Shown: piece by piece, positions 28,158 through 35,421 of the stretch
How the letters are laid out: each line of letters starts with the position of its first letter
Position numbering within the stretch: position 1 is the first letter of the stretch
Assembly: GCF_013376005.1 (NCBI RefSeq)
Contig: NZ_JABMJK010000002.1
Location: 310,001-374,000 of the forward strand
Source: Duganella sp. SG902
Lineage (GTDB): Bacteria; Pseudomonadota; Gammaproteobacteria; Burkholderiales; Burkholderiaceae_D
Length of the DNA: 64,000 bases
Direction: 5' to 3'
Notes under the pieces: generated by a model
The model's database searches: none
Seen by the model: the letters and a program-made list of their open reading frames with translations, nothing else
What the model was told of the DNA's origin: nothing
Position numbers and translations under genes: made by a program

Positions 28158-30089
28158 ATGGTGCGCGGGCGCGGCTACCTGGCTTTCTTTGTCGGGATCT
28201 GCCTGACGGCCTGGACCTGCTATTTCGTGCTGGAGGAGCAGCAGAAGCTGCAGGTGCGCGCCAGCTTCCAGCACGACACCGAGAAGGTGGCGCGCGACAC
28301 CCAGAACCGCCTGCAGATCTACTTCGACACGCTGCACGGTATGAAGGGCCTGTACGCGGTCGACGACAGCATCGACCGCCTGCACTTCCACCGCTTCATC
28401 GAGGAGCTGAAGGTCGAGCGGCGCTATCCCGGCTTCCAGGCGCTGCAGTTCGTGCGCATGGTGCCGGAGGCGCAGCTGCCGGCCTTCGTCGAGCGCGTCA
28501 GGCGCGACACCGCGCTGGCGCCGGACGGCTATCCCGGCTTCCACGTCCACCCGGCCAACCGCCGCGCGGTGCATTACATCATCGAATATACCGAGCCGCT
28601 CAAGGGCAACGAGAACGCCTTCGGGCTCGACCTGTCGGCGCTGCCGCCGCACCTGAAGGCGCTGGAGCTGGGGCGCGACAGCGGCGAGATCGTCGCCACC
28701 GAGCGCATCACGCTGGTGCAGGACGCCAGCGGCGAGCCGGGCTTCGTGGCGCGCGCGCCGGTGTACCGCAACGGCATGCCGCTCGACACCACGGCGCAGC
28801 GGCGCGAGGCGCTGGTCGGCTTCGTGGCCATCGTGTTCCGCGTGAACACCCTGATGCGCGAGGTGATCGACAGCGCCCTGCTGCAGCACCTGCACGTGCG
28901 CATCGAGGATGGCGGCTTCCAGAACGGCAAGCCGCCGGGGCCCGGCGTCGACACCCTGCTGTACGACAGCGACGGCCGGGTCGAAGGCCACCAGGAGCGC
29001 GCCGACGCGGTGCCGGGGCTGACGGCCAGCACCGTGATGCCGGTCGGGCAGCGCAACTGGATCATCAAGTTCGAGGGCCGCTCCGGCGGGCGCTATGGAC
29101 GCTCGCAGCTGCCGGTGGTGCTGATCGCCGTCGTCGGCGTCATCATCAGCGCGCTGATCGCCTTGCTGCTGGTGGCCAACCGGCGCGAGTCGGACGCGCG
29201 CCACGGGCTCGAGTTCAGCCTCAAGGAACTGGAGCTGCAGAAGAACAACGTGGAGATGGCGCGCAACGACCTGGCGCGCGTGGTGGCCACGCTCAAGCAG
29301 GCGCAAAGCAATCTGCAGACCTCGGAGAAGATGGCGTCGCTGGGGGCGCTGGTGGCCGGCGTGGCGCACGAGTTGAACACGCCGATCGGCAACAGCCTGC
29401 TGACCGCCAGCGCGCTGGGCGACATGGTGCGCGACTTCGAGCGCCGGCTGAGGGAGGACGGCGGCCTGAAACGCTCGGCGCTGGAGGCGCACCTGAACGA
29501 CGCGCGCAAGGCCTGCGACATCATGAACAACTCGCTGACGCGGGCGGCCGACCTGATCACCTCCTTCAAGCAGGTGGCGGTGGACCAGGCCAGCGGCCAG
29601 CGGCGCCGCTTCCGCCTGGACGAGGTGGTGCACGACACGCTGGCCACCTACGCGGCGCAGCTGCGGCGCGCCGCCTGCGCGGTGACGGTGGACGTGCCGC
29701 CGGACATCGTGTTCGACTCCTACCCCGGCAGCCTGAGCCAGGTCATCAGCAACCTGATCGGCAACGCCCTGCTGCACGGCTTCGATGGCCGCGAGAGCGG
29801 CGCGCTGGCCATCATCGCGCGGCGCGAGGGGGAGGACCTGGCCATGCTGCAGCTGCGGGACAACGGCATCGGCATGACCGACGTGGTGCTGCACAAGATC
29901 TTCGATCCCTTCTTCACCACCAAGATGGGGCAGGGCGGTTCCGGGCTGGGGATGAATATCGTTTATAACATTGTGACCGGGGTGTTGAAGGGCACCATCC
30001 GGGTGGAGTCGGTGCCGGCGGAGGGCACCAGCGTGACGCTGGTGCTGCCGCTGTGGCTGCCGGAGGAGGCCGCGGTTCAGGCGGCGTAG
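28158..30089 (+). CDS. CHASE-domain sensor histidine kinase
   Basis: A 643-residue membrane kinase. TM1 (residues ~7-26) and TM2 (~318-340) bracket a periplasmic CHASE domain (residues ~60-300) that contains the family-type sequence RYPGFQALQFVRMVP and GYPGFHVHP. CHASE domains sense small ligands, often cytokinin- or peptide-like compounds. A coiled coil follows, then the phospho-acceptor His404 in AGVAHELNTPIGN, and a HATPase with the N box (LIGNALLHGF), G1 (DNGIGM) and G2 (GGSGLGMNIV). This HisKA variant with ELNTPI is typical of kinases in this phylogenetic group. It is two bases downstream of the HD-GYP gene, so the two form a probable signalling pair. It overlaps the convergent isomerase gene by 13 bp. 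Confidence 0.93.
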   Translation: MVRGRGYLAFFVGICLTAWTCYFVLEEQQKLQVRASFQHDTEKVARDTQNRLQIYFDTLHGMKGLYAVDDSIDRLHFHRFIEELKVERRYPGFQALQFVRMVPEAQLPAFVERVRRDTALAPDGYPGFHVHPANRRAVHYIIEYTEPLKGNENAFGLDLSALPPHLKALELGRDSGEIVATERITLVQDASGEPGFVARAPVYRNGMPLDTTAQRREALVGFVAIVFRVNTLMREVIDSALLQHLHVRIEDGGFQNGKPPGPGVDTLLYDSDGRVEGHQERADAVPGLTASTVMPVGQRNWIIKFEGRSGGRYGRSQLPVVLIAVVGVIISALIALLLVANRRESDARHGLEFSLKELELQKNNVEMARNDLARVVATLKQAQSNLQTSEKMASLGALVAGVAHELNTPIGNSLLTASALGDMVRDFERRLREDGGLKRSALEAHLNDARKACDIMNNSLTRAADLITSFKQVAVDQASGQRRRFRLDEVVHDTLATYAAQLRRAACAVTVDVPPDIVFDSYPGSLSQVISNLIGNALLHGFDGRESGALAIIARREGEDLAMLQLRDNGIGMTDVVLHKIFDPFFTTKMGQGGSGLGMNIVYNIVTGVLKGTIRVESVPAEGTSVTLVLPLWLPEEAAVQAA

Positions 30090-30895
30090 CGCTGGCGCAG
30101 CAGGGCCAGCATGGCCACGTTCAGCTCCCACGCGTTCGATACTTCCTTTTGCGTGTAGGGCAGGGTCTGGGTGTACGGGACCGGGCCGAATTCCGGCGTC
30201 AGCGTCATGCGCGCCGCGCCGGCCGCCTTGCGCAGGCGGATCACCTCGTCCCACCACGACAGGTGCGCCTCCAGCGCGGCCCGCGCTTCCGGCGCGCGGA
30301 AGTCGGCCACCTGCGGGCCCTGCGCATGGCCGACGCGGGCGTGGATGTGGCGCACGTGCGGCAGGGTCGCGGCCAGCGTCCGCGGCTGGTCTTCCAGCAG
30401 CGACTCGCAGGCGCAGCACCAGTGCGACAGGTCGGCGGTGAGCTCCAGCTCCGGCATCTGCCGCAGGTAGGGCAGCAGCAGCATCGGGTGGCCGCTGAAG
30501 CGGCTGCGGTGGATCTCGTGGTAGATCGGCACGCCGTGCTGGCGCGCGATGTCGGCCGCCAGTGCCAGCAGTTCGAGGTTTTGCTCGGGCGTGAAGTAGT
30601 CCTTGCCGGTGTGCGAGTTGACGTGCAGCGGCTTGGCGGCGCAGGCGTTGTGCAGCAGTTCGGCCAGCGCCTGCTTGTGCGGCTCGAAGGCCGGGTGGAA
30701 CACGGTCTCCCATTGGGCCACGATCAGGCCCAGCCCGGCGTCGGCGATCTGGCGCGTCCATGCGTCGCGTTCCACGGCGTCCAGCGGCAGCGACATTTCG
30801 ATGCCGTCGAAGCCGGCCGCCTTCACACGTTCGATGAAGACCGGCGCCGGCAGTTCGTTATTGCCCCATTGGGCGGCGAAGATTTCAATTTTCAT
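30077..30895 (-). CDS. Sugar phosphate isomerase/epimerase-like TIM-barrel protein
   Basis: A 272-residue xylose-isomerase-like TIM barrel (AP endonuclease 2 family). The N terminus IEIFAAQWGNN and the GFDGIEMSLPLD strand open the barrel; the metal site residues are spread in HEIHRSRFSGHP, TADLSHW, IHARVGHAQGPQ and LTPEFGPVPYT. Members isomerise or epimerise sugars and polyols, or act on inositol derivatives; the substrate here cannot be told. No signal peptide is present. It lies convergent with the CHASE kinase gene, overlapping it by 13 bp, and upstream of it is a repeat pair and a phytanoyl-CoA dioxygenase-like gene on the same strand, which could form a catabolic unit. Confidence 0.85.
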   Translation of the reverse strand: MKIEIFAAQWGNNELPAPVFIERVKAAGFDGIEMSLPLDAVERDAWTRQIADAGLGLIVAQWETVFHPAFEPHKQALAELLHNACAAKPLHVNSHTGKDYFTPEQNLELLALAADIARQHGVPIYHEIHRSRFSGHPMLLLPYLRQMPELELTADLSHWCCACESLLEDQPRTLAATLPHVRHIHARVGHAQGPQVADFRAPEARAALEAHLSWWDEVIRLRKAAGAARMTLTPEFGPVPYTQTLPYTQKEVSNAWELNVAMLALLRQRYAA

Positions 30896-30902
30896 GTTGG
30901 CT

Positions 30903-30982
30903 CGTCGTTCCCGCGCAGGCGGGAACCCATAGGCCGCCGGCGCGAATACTCGGTATGGGTCCCGGCCTGCGCCGGGACGACG
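30903..30982. repeat. Inverted pair of REP-like repeats, same family as at 3944-4064
   Basis: One unit (30903-30931, TTCCCGC/GCGGGAA stem around GCAG) and an inverted partner (30954-30982). The 28-bp core matches the copies at 3944 at 23 positions, and the G-C pair in the stem is swapped to C-G on both sides, so the hairpin is preserved by compensatory change. It lies between the phytanoyl-type gene stop (30983) and the isomerase start. Confidence 0.8.
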
Positions 30983-31822
30983 TTAGAGGAAGCCGCGCAC
31001 CGGCAGCTTGTCGTCGCGCTGGATCCAGTTGCGCGGCGAGTAGCGGGTGGCGCCGTCGGTCACGTGCAGGGTGTAGGCGTGGCGCGAGACCGGCGAGCGG
31101 TTCGGCGCGCTGTAGTGCGGCAGCAGGCCGTGGAAGCACACCAGGCTGCCGGCCTTGCATTCGAGCGGCACGGCGGTGCTGTCGTCCGGCCAAGGCAGGT
31201 CGCTGAGCTTTTCCATGCGCACGTTGTCGCCGTCGCGCAGGAAGCGCTCGCGCATCGGGCCGCGATGGCCGCCCGGCTCGGCCCACATGCAGCCGTTGTC
31301 CAGCGTAGCGTCCTCCAGCGCGAACCAGAAGGTGGTGACGCTGACCGGATCGGTGTCGAAGTAGGTGGCGTCCTGGTGCCAGCGCACCTCGCCGCCGATG
31401 CCGGGTTGCTTGAAGATGTACATCGATTGCCAGACCCTGGGGTCGGACAGGCCGATCTCGCGCGCCAGTTCTTCCAGGCGGGCGTCGGCGGTGAAGGCGC
31501 GGAACACCGGGTCGAGATCGTGCATGGCGTGGCCGATCTTGTTGATCGACAGCGACTTGGCCTGCTTCAGCTGGCCGTCCGGGCCGAAGGCCTCCTCTTC
31601 AAAGAAGCAGCGGATGGTGTTGTCGGAGCCGAGGAAGTAATCGTCGGTGGTCTTTTCCTGCTCGACGGTGCTGAAAATGCCGGATTGGGCGGCCGGATCG
31701 AAATCGTTGACAATCTCGGCGGCGCGGGCGCGCAGGCGGGCGATCTCTTCGGCGGTCTTGAAACCGGGGATGACGATGTAGCCATCGCGTTGATATTGTT
31801 GTTTTTGCGCTTCCGTCAGCAT
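30983..31822 (-). CDS. Phytanoyl-CoA dioxygenase (PhyH) family protein
   Basis: A 279-residue non-heme iron enzyme. The iron triad reads His149 and Asp151 (RWHQDATYFDT) and His236 (LLPHYSAPN), with Arg247 (PVSRHAYTLH) placed to hold 2-oxoglutarate. The N-terminal YQRDGYIVIPGFKTAEE is also typical. PhyH enzymes hydroxylate lipids or small secondary metabolites; the substrate is not readable, and the family is very diverse. The ATG at 31822 follows a GGAG site. The gene is divergent from the LysR regulator at 31931, which is therefore its likely controller. Confidence 0.88.
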   Translation of the reverse strand: MLTEAQKQQYQRDGYIVIPGFKTAEEIARLRARAAEIVNDFDPAAQSGIFSTVEQEKTTDDYFLGSDNTIRCFFEEEAFGPDGQLKQAKSLSINKIGHAMHDLDPVFRAFTADARLEELAREIGLSDPRVWQSMYIFKQPGIGGEVRWHQDATYFDTDPVSVTTFWFALEDATLDNGCMWAEPGGHRGPMRERFLRDGDNVRMEKLSDLPWPDDSTAVPLECKAGSLVCFHGLLPHYSAPNRSPVSRHAYTLHVTDGATRYSPRNWIQRDDKLPVRGFL

Positions 31823-31894
31823 GTCCAGCTCCCGTGGGAATAGTCGATGTCGCCATTGTACGGAGCGGGGCGGGGGCCCACAATCGGCAAAAGG

Positions 31895-31924
31895 TTGACA
31901 CATTGTCGCTGAAATGGAGACAAT
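31895..31924. promoter_or_regulatory. LysR-type dyad and -35 element in the divergent promoter region
   Basis: ATTGTC (31902-31907) and GACAAT (31919-31924) form a perfect 6-bp inverted repeat separated by 11 bp, matching the T-N11-A pattern of LysR operators. A TTGACA box (31895-31900) directly precedes it, on the LysR gene strand. The site lies between the divergent oxygenase and LysR genes, 7 bp upstream of the LysR start. Confidence 0.55.
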
Positions 31925-31930
31925 CGCCCC

Positions 31931-32872
31931 ATGGATCAGTTACGGGCGATGGAAATCTTTGTCGAGGTGGCAAGGCTGCGCAGCTTCAGCGAGGCCGGGC
32001 GTCGCCTCGGCCTGACGCGCGCCATGGTCAGCAAGCACGTTCTGCAGCTGGAGGACAAGCTGGGCGCGCGCCTGCTGCACCGCTCCACGCGCGAGGTGAG
32101 CCTGACCGATGCCGGCCAGGCCTATCTGGCGCCCTGCGCGGCGGCTGTGGCGCAGGCCCAGGAAGCGGCGCGGGTGGTGGCGCAGAGCGGCGACGATCTG
32201 GCGGGCCCGCTGCGGGTGCAGGCGCCGTCGAGTTTTGGCAGCGAGTGGCTGGCCGGCGCGCTGGCGCGCTTCGCGTTGCAGCATCCGCTGCTGGAGCCGA
32301 TGTTGTACGTGGACGACGCGCTGCTCGACCCGATCGCGCATGGTTTCGATCTGACGATACGGGTCGGCGGCATACCGGACGTGCACGCGCTGGCGATACG
32401 GCCGCTGGCGCCTTGCCGTGGCGTGCTGTGCGCCGCGCCGGACTATCTGGCGCGGCATGGCGTGCCGCGCACGCCGCAGGATCTGCAACAGCACCGCTGC
32501 CTGCACTTCAGCCACCTGACCGACGGCACCCAATGGCACTTCACGCGCGGCGAGGAGCGGGTGTCGGTGCGCGTGCCCGCCGCGTTCACCGCCAACAATG
32601 GCCTGGTGCTGCAGCAAGCCGCGCAGCGCGGCCTGGGCATCGTCTACAACACCACCTTCCTGGCGTGGCGCAGCCTGCTGGAGGGCACGCTGGTGCCGGT
32701 GCTGGGCGACTGGGAACTGCCGCTGAACCACCTGAGCGCCCTGTACCCCGCCAGCCGCCAGCCGTCGCCCAAAGTACGCGCCCTGATCGACTTCCTGGTC
32801 GCGGAGTACCACCCGGTGCCGCCATGGGACCGTGAACTGAACGAGAGTGGATTGTTGTCGTTGTGTGATTGA
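31931..32872 (+). CDS. LysR-family transcriptional regulator
   Basis: A 313-residue regulator. The N-terminal winged helix-turn-helix is clear: MEIFVEVARLRSFSEAGRRLGLTRAMVSKHVLQLEDKLG (written here across the helices, with the recognition helix at TRAMVSKHV), followed by LLHRSTREVSLTDAG. The C-terminal half is the effector-binding (substrate-binding) domain, with AAPDYLARHGVPRTP and the NGLVLQQAAQRGLGI segments typical of the family. It is divergent from the PhyH-type oxygenase with an inverted repeat between them, so it probably controls that gene and itself. The effector is unknown. Confidence 0.92.
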   Translation: MDQLRAMEIFVEVARLRSFSEAGRRLGLTRAMVSKHVLQLEDKLGARLLHRSTREVSLTDAGQAYLAPCAAAVAQAQEAARVVAQSGDDLAGPLRVQAPSSFGSEWLAGALARFALQHPLLEPMLYVDDALLDPIAHGFDLTIRVGGIPDVHALAIRPLAPCRGVLCAAPDYLARHGVPRTPQDLQQHRCLHFSHLTDGTQWHFTRGEERVSVRVPAAFTANNGLVLQQAAQRGLGIVYNTTFLAWRSLLEGTLVPVLGDWELPLNHLSALYPASRQPSPKVRALIDFLVAEYHPVPPWDRELNESGLLSLCD

Positions 32873-32903
32873 TATTAAGGCGGCATGGTTGAATTACTGG
32901 CCT

Positions 32904-33191
32904 TTATGCCGGGACGAGCTCTATTTTAACTTTTTTGCCTAAGGCGGCGGCTGCGCCGGTCAGTGTAGTGAGGGTCAGGCTGGCGTCGTTTTCATCCAAA
33001 AGGCGATTTAGTGAGGCTCGGCTGGTGCGCATTTTTTCAGCGAGGCTGGTCTTGGTCATTTTTTGCCCCTTCATTTCCTGAGCTATCTGCCACGCGATGA
33101 CCCGCTTCACCGCAACGGCTGCGGCTTCTTCAAGCATGCCTTCCTGCATCAGGAAGTCGTCGAAATTGCTGCCAATATTTTGAGTTTTCAT
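32904..33191 (-). CDS. XRE/HigA-type antitoxin-like regulator
   Basis: A 95-residue DNA-binding protein. A helix-turn-helix of the type found in toxin-antitoxin antitoxins is visible at residues ~46-66 (TKTSLAEKMRTSRASLNRLLD), followed by SLTLTTLTGAAAALGKKVKIEL, the usual end of HigA-like XRE proteins. An N-terminal extension (residues 1-40) would hold the toxin. It has a GGAG site. Directly upstream on the same strand is the decayed end of a HigB-type toxin, so this antitoxin appears to be an orphan. It could still repress its own promoter or protect against toxins from related modules. Confidence 0.85.
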   Translation of the reverse strand: MKTQNIGSNFDDFLMQEGMLEEAAAVAVKRVIAWQIAQEMKGQKMTKTSLAEKMRTSRASLNRLLDENDASLTLTTLTGAAAALGKKVKIELVPA

Positions 33192-33205
33192 TTCTTGCTC
33201 CAGAG

Positions 33206-33364
33206 TTATTTCATACGTTGCTTTGCAATGCGCAAGTCAGCCAATGGTGTGCGCTGTGACCTTTTGATGAAGCCATGCAGCAGCACCATGGCATTTCCCT
33301 CAAGCGTAAATAACACACGGGCTACCCGCCCTGGCAACGATGTCCTCACCCTTAGTGTATCAAA
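33206..33364 (-). pseudogene. Remnant of a HigB/DUF891-type toxin gene
   Basis: The frame reads ...DTLRVRTSLPGRVARVLF, then LEGNAMVLLHGFIKRSQRTP and ADLRIAKQRMK before the stop. This is the C-terminal half of HigB-like (Gp49/DUF891) toxins, including the RVARVLF and MVLLHGFIKKSQKTP motif. The N-terminal half is missing: an in-frame stop lies just upstream (33365-33367) and the next gene starts within about ten bases, so the start was lost by deletion. The remnant ends 14 bp before the antitoxin, the usual HigBA order. A GTG at 33349 could initiate a 47-residue fragment, but no function is expected. Confidence 0.7.
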
Positions 33365-33375
33365 TTAGGTACGTT

Positions 33376-34419
33376 TTATCCGGGTGATCCAGCGATTTCC
33401 CAAGCGCCGTTGCGGTAGATCAGATCATCGTCGAGATAGACGCCGTCGGTGACGGCGAACACGTCGATGTGGTAGCGGGCGTCCTTGCGTTTCAGTTGCG
33501 GCTTGGTGTAGACGCCGTGCTTGGCGCCCAGCGACAGGTGGATGCCGCACATGCGCTCATAGGTGCCGATGTCGTCCACCATGCGCTCGCGCGAGAACGC
33601 GCGGTTCATGCCGAAGCCCAGTTCGCGCAGCCACACCTCGCCCTCGTGCTCGCGGATGATGGACAGCATGTTGTCGAATTCCGGCGTGCTGTTTTCCGCG
33701 CCCACCACGCGGCCTTTGTCAACGACGATGGTGATCGGCGTCTCGGGGCGGTTGACCAGGAATTTGGTGTCGCCAAACACGAAGATGCGCGCGCGGCCGC
33801 TGACCGCCTCCAAGTCGCGCGCCTCGGTGAACACTTCGCCCAGCGGGTACTGGCCGCCGACGTTGGTCATGCCGCTGTAGTCGCCGATGTTCAGCTTGGC
33901 CGACTCGAACGGCGAGGCGAACACCAGCCGCGCGCCGTCGCCGCTGTCGACCGCGCCGTGTTGCGCGCGGTCGATGCGCGCCTTCAGCGCGTGGCCGACG
34001 CTGCGGTAATACGCCGGGTCGTAGGCCAGCGAGTCGATGTAGTGCAAGCCCTGCTGGCCCGGCATGCGCGACAGGTGCACGTGCTCGATCACCTTCAGGC
34101 CGCGCTTGAACAGTTCGATGCGGATGCGGTAGGCGTCCATGCGGAAGCTGGTCGACTGCACCAGCACCACCAGGTCGCCGGCCCGCAGGCGTTCGAACAT
34201 GCCCAGGATGACCTCCGGCGTGGTGCTGTCGAAGTCGACGAATTGCGCCGCCGGCACCACGCGGCGGTAGGCCTCGGTCAGCACGCGATTGAGGTCGGTG
34301 CGGGTGTCGTAAACGATGAGCGCGGCGTGCGGCGCGCGGTGTTCGATGGCGTGGCTCAGCGTGTCGCGCAGGTTGCGTTCGGCGGCGTCGACAGCGGAGG
34401 GGGGCAGGGTGGACGTCAT
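33376..34419 (-). CDS. M29-like aminopeptidase (aminopeptidase T family-like)
   Basis: A 347-residue cytoplasmic protein. The stretch MTNVGGQYPLGEVFTEARD (about residues 180-200) resembles the GNIPxGEVFTAP motif of M29 metallo-aminopeptidases, and ELGFGMNRAFSRERMVDD and CGIHLSLGAKHG resemble their later metal-binding region. I therefore assign it to the leucyl aminopeptidase T-like superfamily, with several metal ligands not confirmed. The N-terminal 150 residues are helical and carry DSTTPEVILGMFERLRAGDLV. The start lacks a clear ribosome-binding site. A toxin remnant follows it downstream. The real substrate could be peptide or a modified amino acid. Confidence 0.6.
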   Translation of the reverse strand: MTSTLPPSAVDAAERNLRDTLSHAIEHRAPHAALIVYDTRTDLNRVLTEAYRRVVPAAQFVDFDSTTPEVILGMFERLRAGDLVVLVQSTSFRMDAYRIRIELFKRGLKVIEHVHLSRMPGQQGLHYIDSLAYDPAYYRSVGHALKARIDRAQHGAVDSGDGARLVFASPFESAKLNIGDYSGMTNVGGQYPLGEVFTEARDLEAVSGRARIFVFGDTKFLVNRPETPITIVVDKGRVVGAENSTPEFDNMLSIIREHEGEVWLRELGFGMNRAFSRERMVDDIGTYERMCGIHLSLGAKHGVYTKPQLKRKDARYHIDVFAVTDGVYLDDDLIYRNGAWEIAGSPG

Positions 34420-34479
34420 GATGCGTGGTTCAGATGGATCAGCCCGCATTATAAGGGCTGGCACGGCTGCGCTTTCTCC

Positions 34480-34508
34480 TTGTAATGCCCGGAAGCGCGA
34501 TATAGAAT
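34480..34508 (+). promoter_or_regulatory. Sigma-70-type promoter for the 34558 gene
   Basis: A -35 of TTGTAA (34480-34485) is separated by 17 bp from a -10 of TAGAAT (34503-34508). The predicted start is near 34515, giving a 5' leader of about 43 nt with an AGGAAG site. Confidence 0.6.
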
Positions 34509-34557
34509 TAAAAAATAGCCTGCCAGCAACTTCACGGCGATAACAACAGGAAGCAAG

Positions 34558-35010
34558 ATGACCGTATTAATGGGACAGGATTTGCCGCTGGAGCGGCCCG
34601 ACGCCACCGGGCGCGCAGCGTTGTTTGTGCCGACCGCCGCCATCAAGGGCGACGTGCTGGAGGCCGTGCGCATGGGGGCGGCGATCGTCGGTTACGGCAA
34701 TCACGACCGCACCTTGACCATTTACTACGAAAGCAACCGTTTCAACGAGCCCAACCTGGTGAAATGGGAGCAAAAGGCGCGCAAGGCCTTCGAACGGCTG
34801 GCGGAAAACCTGCCCACCGTGTCCAAGATGGTCAGCAAGCCGGAAAACTTCGAGCAGGTGGGCTACATCAGCAACAAGGGCATCCTGATCCGCCGCATGG
34901 AAAAACTGCGTAACTGGCTGGAGAAATCCGACGCCCTCGACAGCGCCCCGGCGTCGGAGCAGATCGACTTCGCGCCGCCGCCCCCGCCCAAGAAAATCGT
35001 TGCCGAATAA
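34558..35010 (+). CDS. Hypothetical protein (150 aa)
   Basis: A 150-residue soluble protein with no signal peptide. It begins MTVLMGQDLPLERP and has a mixed alpha/beta pattern with a central segment (NHDRTLTIYYESNRFNEPN) and a lysine-rich helical part, ending in a proline run (FAPPPPPKKIV). I do not recognise a family. The ATG has a good AGGAAG site, and a promoter-like sequence at 34480-34508 lies 50 bp upstream. It is followed by a lipoprotein gene on the same strand. It could be involved in envelope or stress functions, but nothing supports a specific role. Confidence 0.7.
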   Translation: MTVLMGQDLPLERPDATGRAALFVPTAAIKGDVLEAVRMGAAIVGYGNHDRTLTIYYESNRFNEPNLVKWEQKARKAFERLAENLPTVSKMVSKPENFEQVGYISNKGILIRRMEKLRNWLEKSDALDSAPASEQIDFAPPPPPKKIVAE

Positions 35011-35091
35011 TAAACAGCAAGAAGCGGTGCGCTGCGCTTTGGCGCGCCGTTGTATGCTCCTGGAAAGAACCCATTCTTTCAGGAGATAGTC

Positions 35092-35421
35092 ATGCGTTAT
35101 ATCGCGGTAATGGTGGCGGCGCTGGCGCTGCTGGGCGCCTGCCAGAAAAAGGATGATCCGAGCGAGGCCGGTCCGGCCGAGCGCGCGGGCCGCAAGATCG
35201 ACCAGGCCACCGAGCAGGCCGGCCAGAAGCTCGACAGCGCCACCCAGCAGGCCAGCCAGCAGCTCAGCGAGGCGGCCAGGGAAACCAGCCAGAAACTCGA
35301 CCAGGCCAGCGACAAGGCCAGCGAAAAACTCAACGAGGCCACCAAGGAGGCCGGCCGCAAGCTGGAGCAGGCCGGCGAGAAGATGCAGTCGGCCGCCGAG
35401 GCGCGCGAAGCCAAGAAGTGA
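35092..35421 (+). CDS. Small lipoprotein with LEA-like amphipathic repeats
   Basis: A 109-residue lipoprotein. The signal peptide ends in LLGACQ, so Cys17 would carry the lipid. The mature part is almost entirely a series of 11-residue amphipathic helical units (EQAGQKLDSAT, QQASQQLSEAA, RETSQKLDQAS, DKASEKLNEAT, KEAGRKLEQAG). This repeat style resembles LEA group 3 and other desiccation or membrane-stabilising proteins, but the likeness may only reflect amphipathic helix geometry. It would sit in the periplasm, anchored in the inner or outer membrane (Asp is absent at +2, favouring the outer). A GGAGA site precedes the ATG. It ends against the convergent TPR-GGDEF gene. Confidence 0.8.
   Translation: MRYIAVMVAALALLGACQKKDDPSEAGPAERAGRKIDQATEQAGQKLDSATQQASQQLSEAARETSQKLDQASDKASEKLNEATKEAGRKLEQAGEKMQSAAEAREAKK

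Noticed and set aside
28134..30761. 875-codon antisense frame over the CHASE kinase and isomerase genes
   Set aside because: High GC content leaves antisense frames open; composition is His/Arg/Val-rich and both real genes have clear domains.
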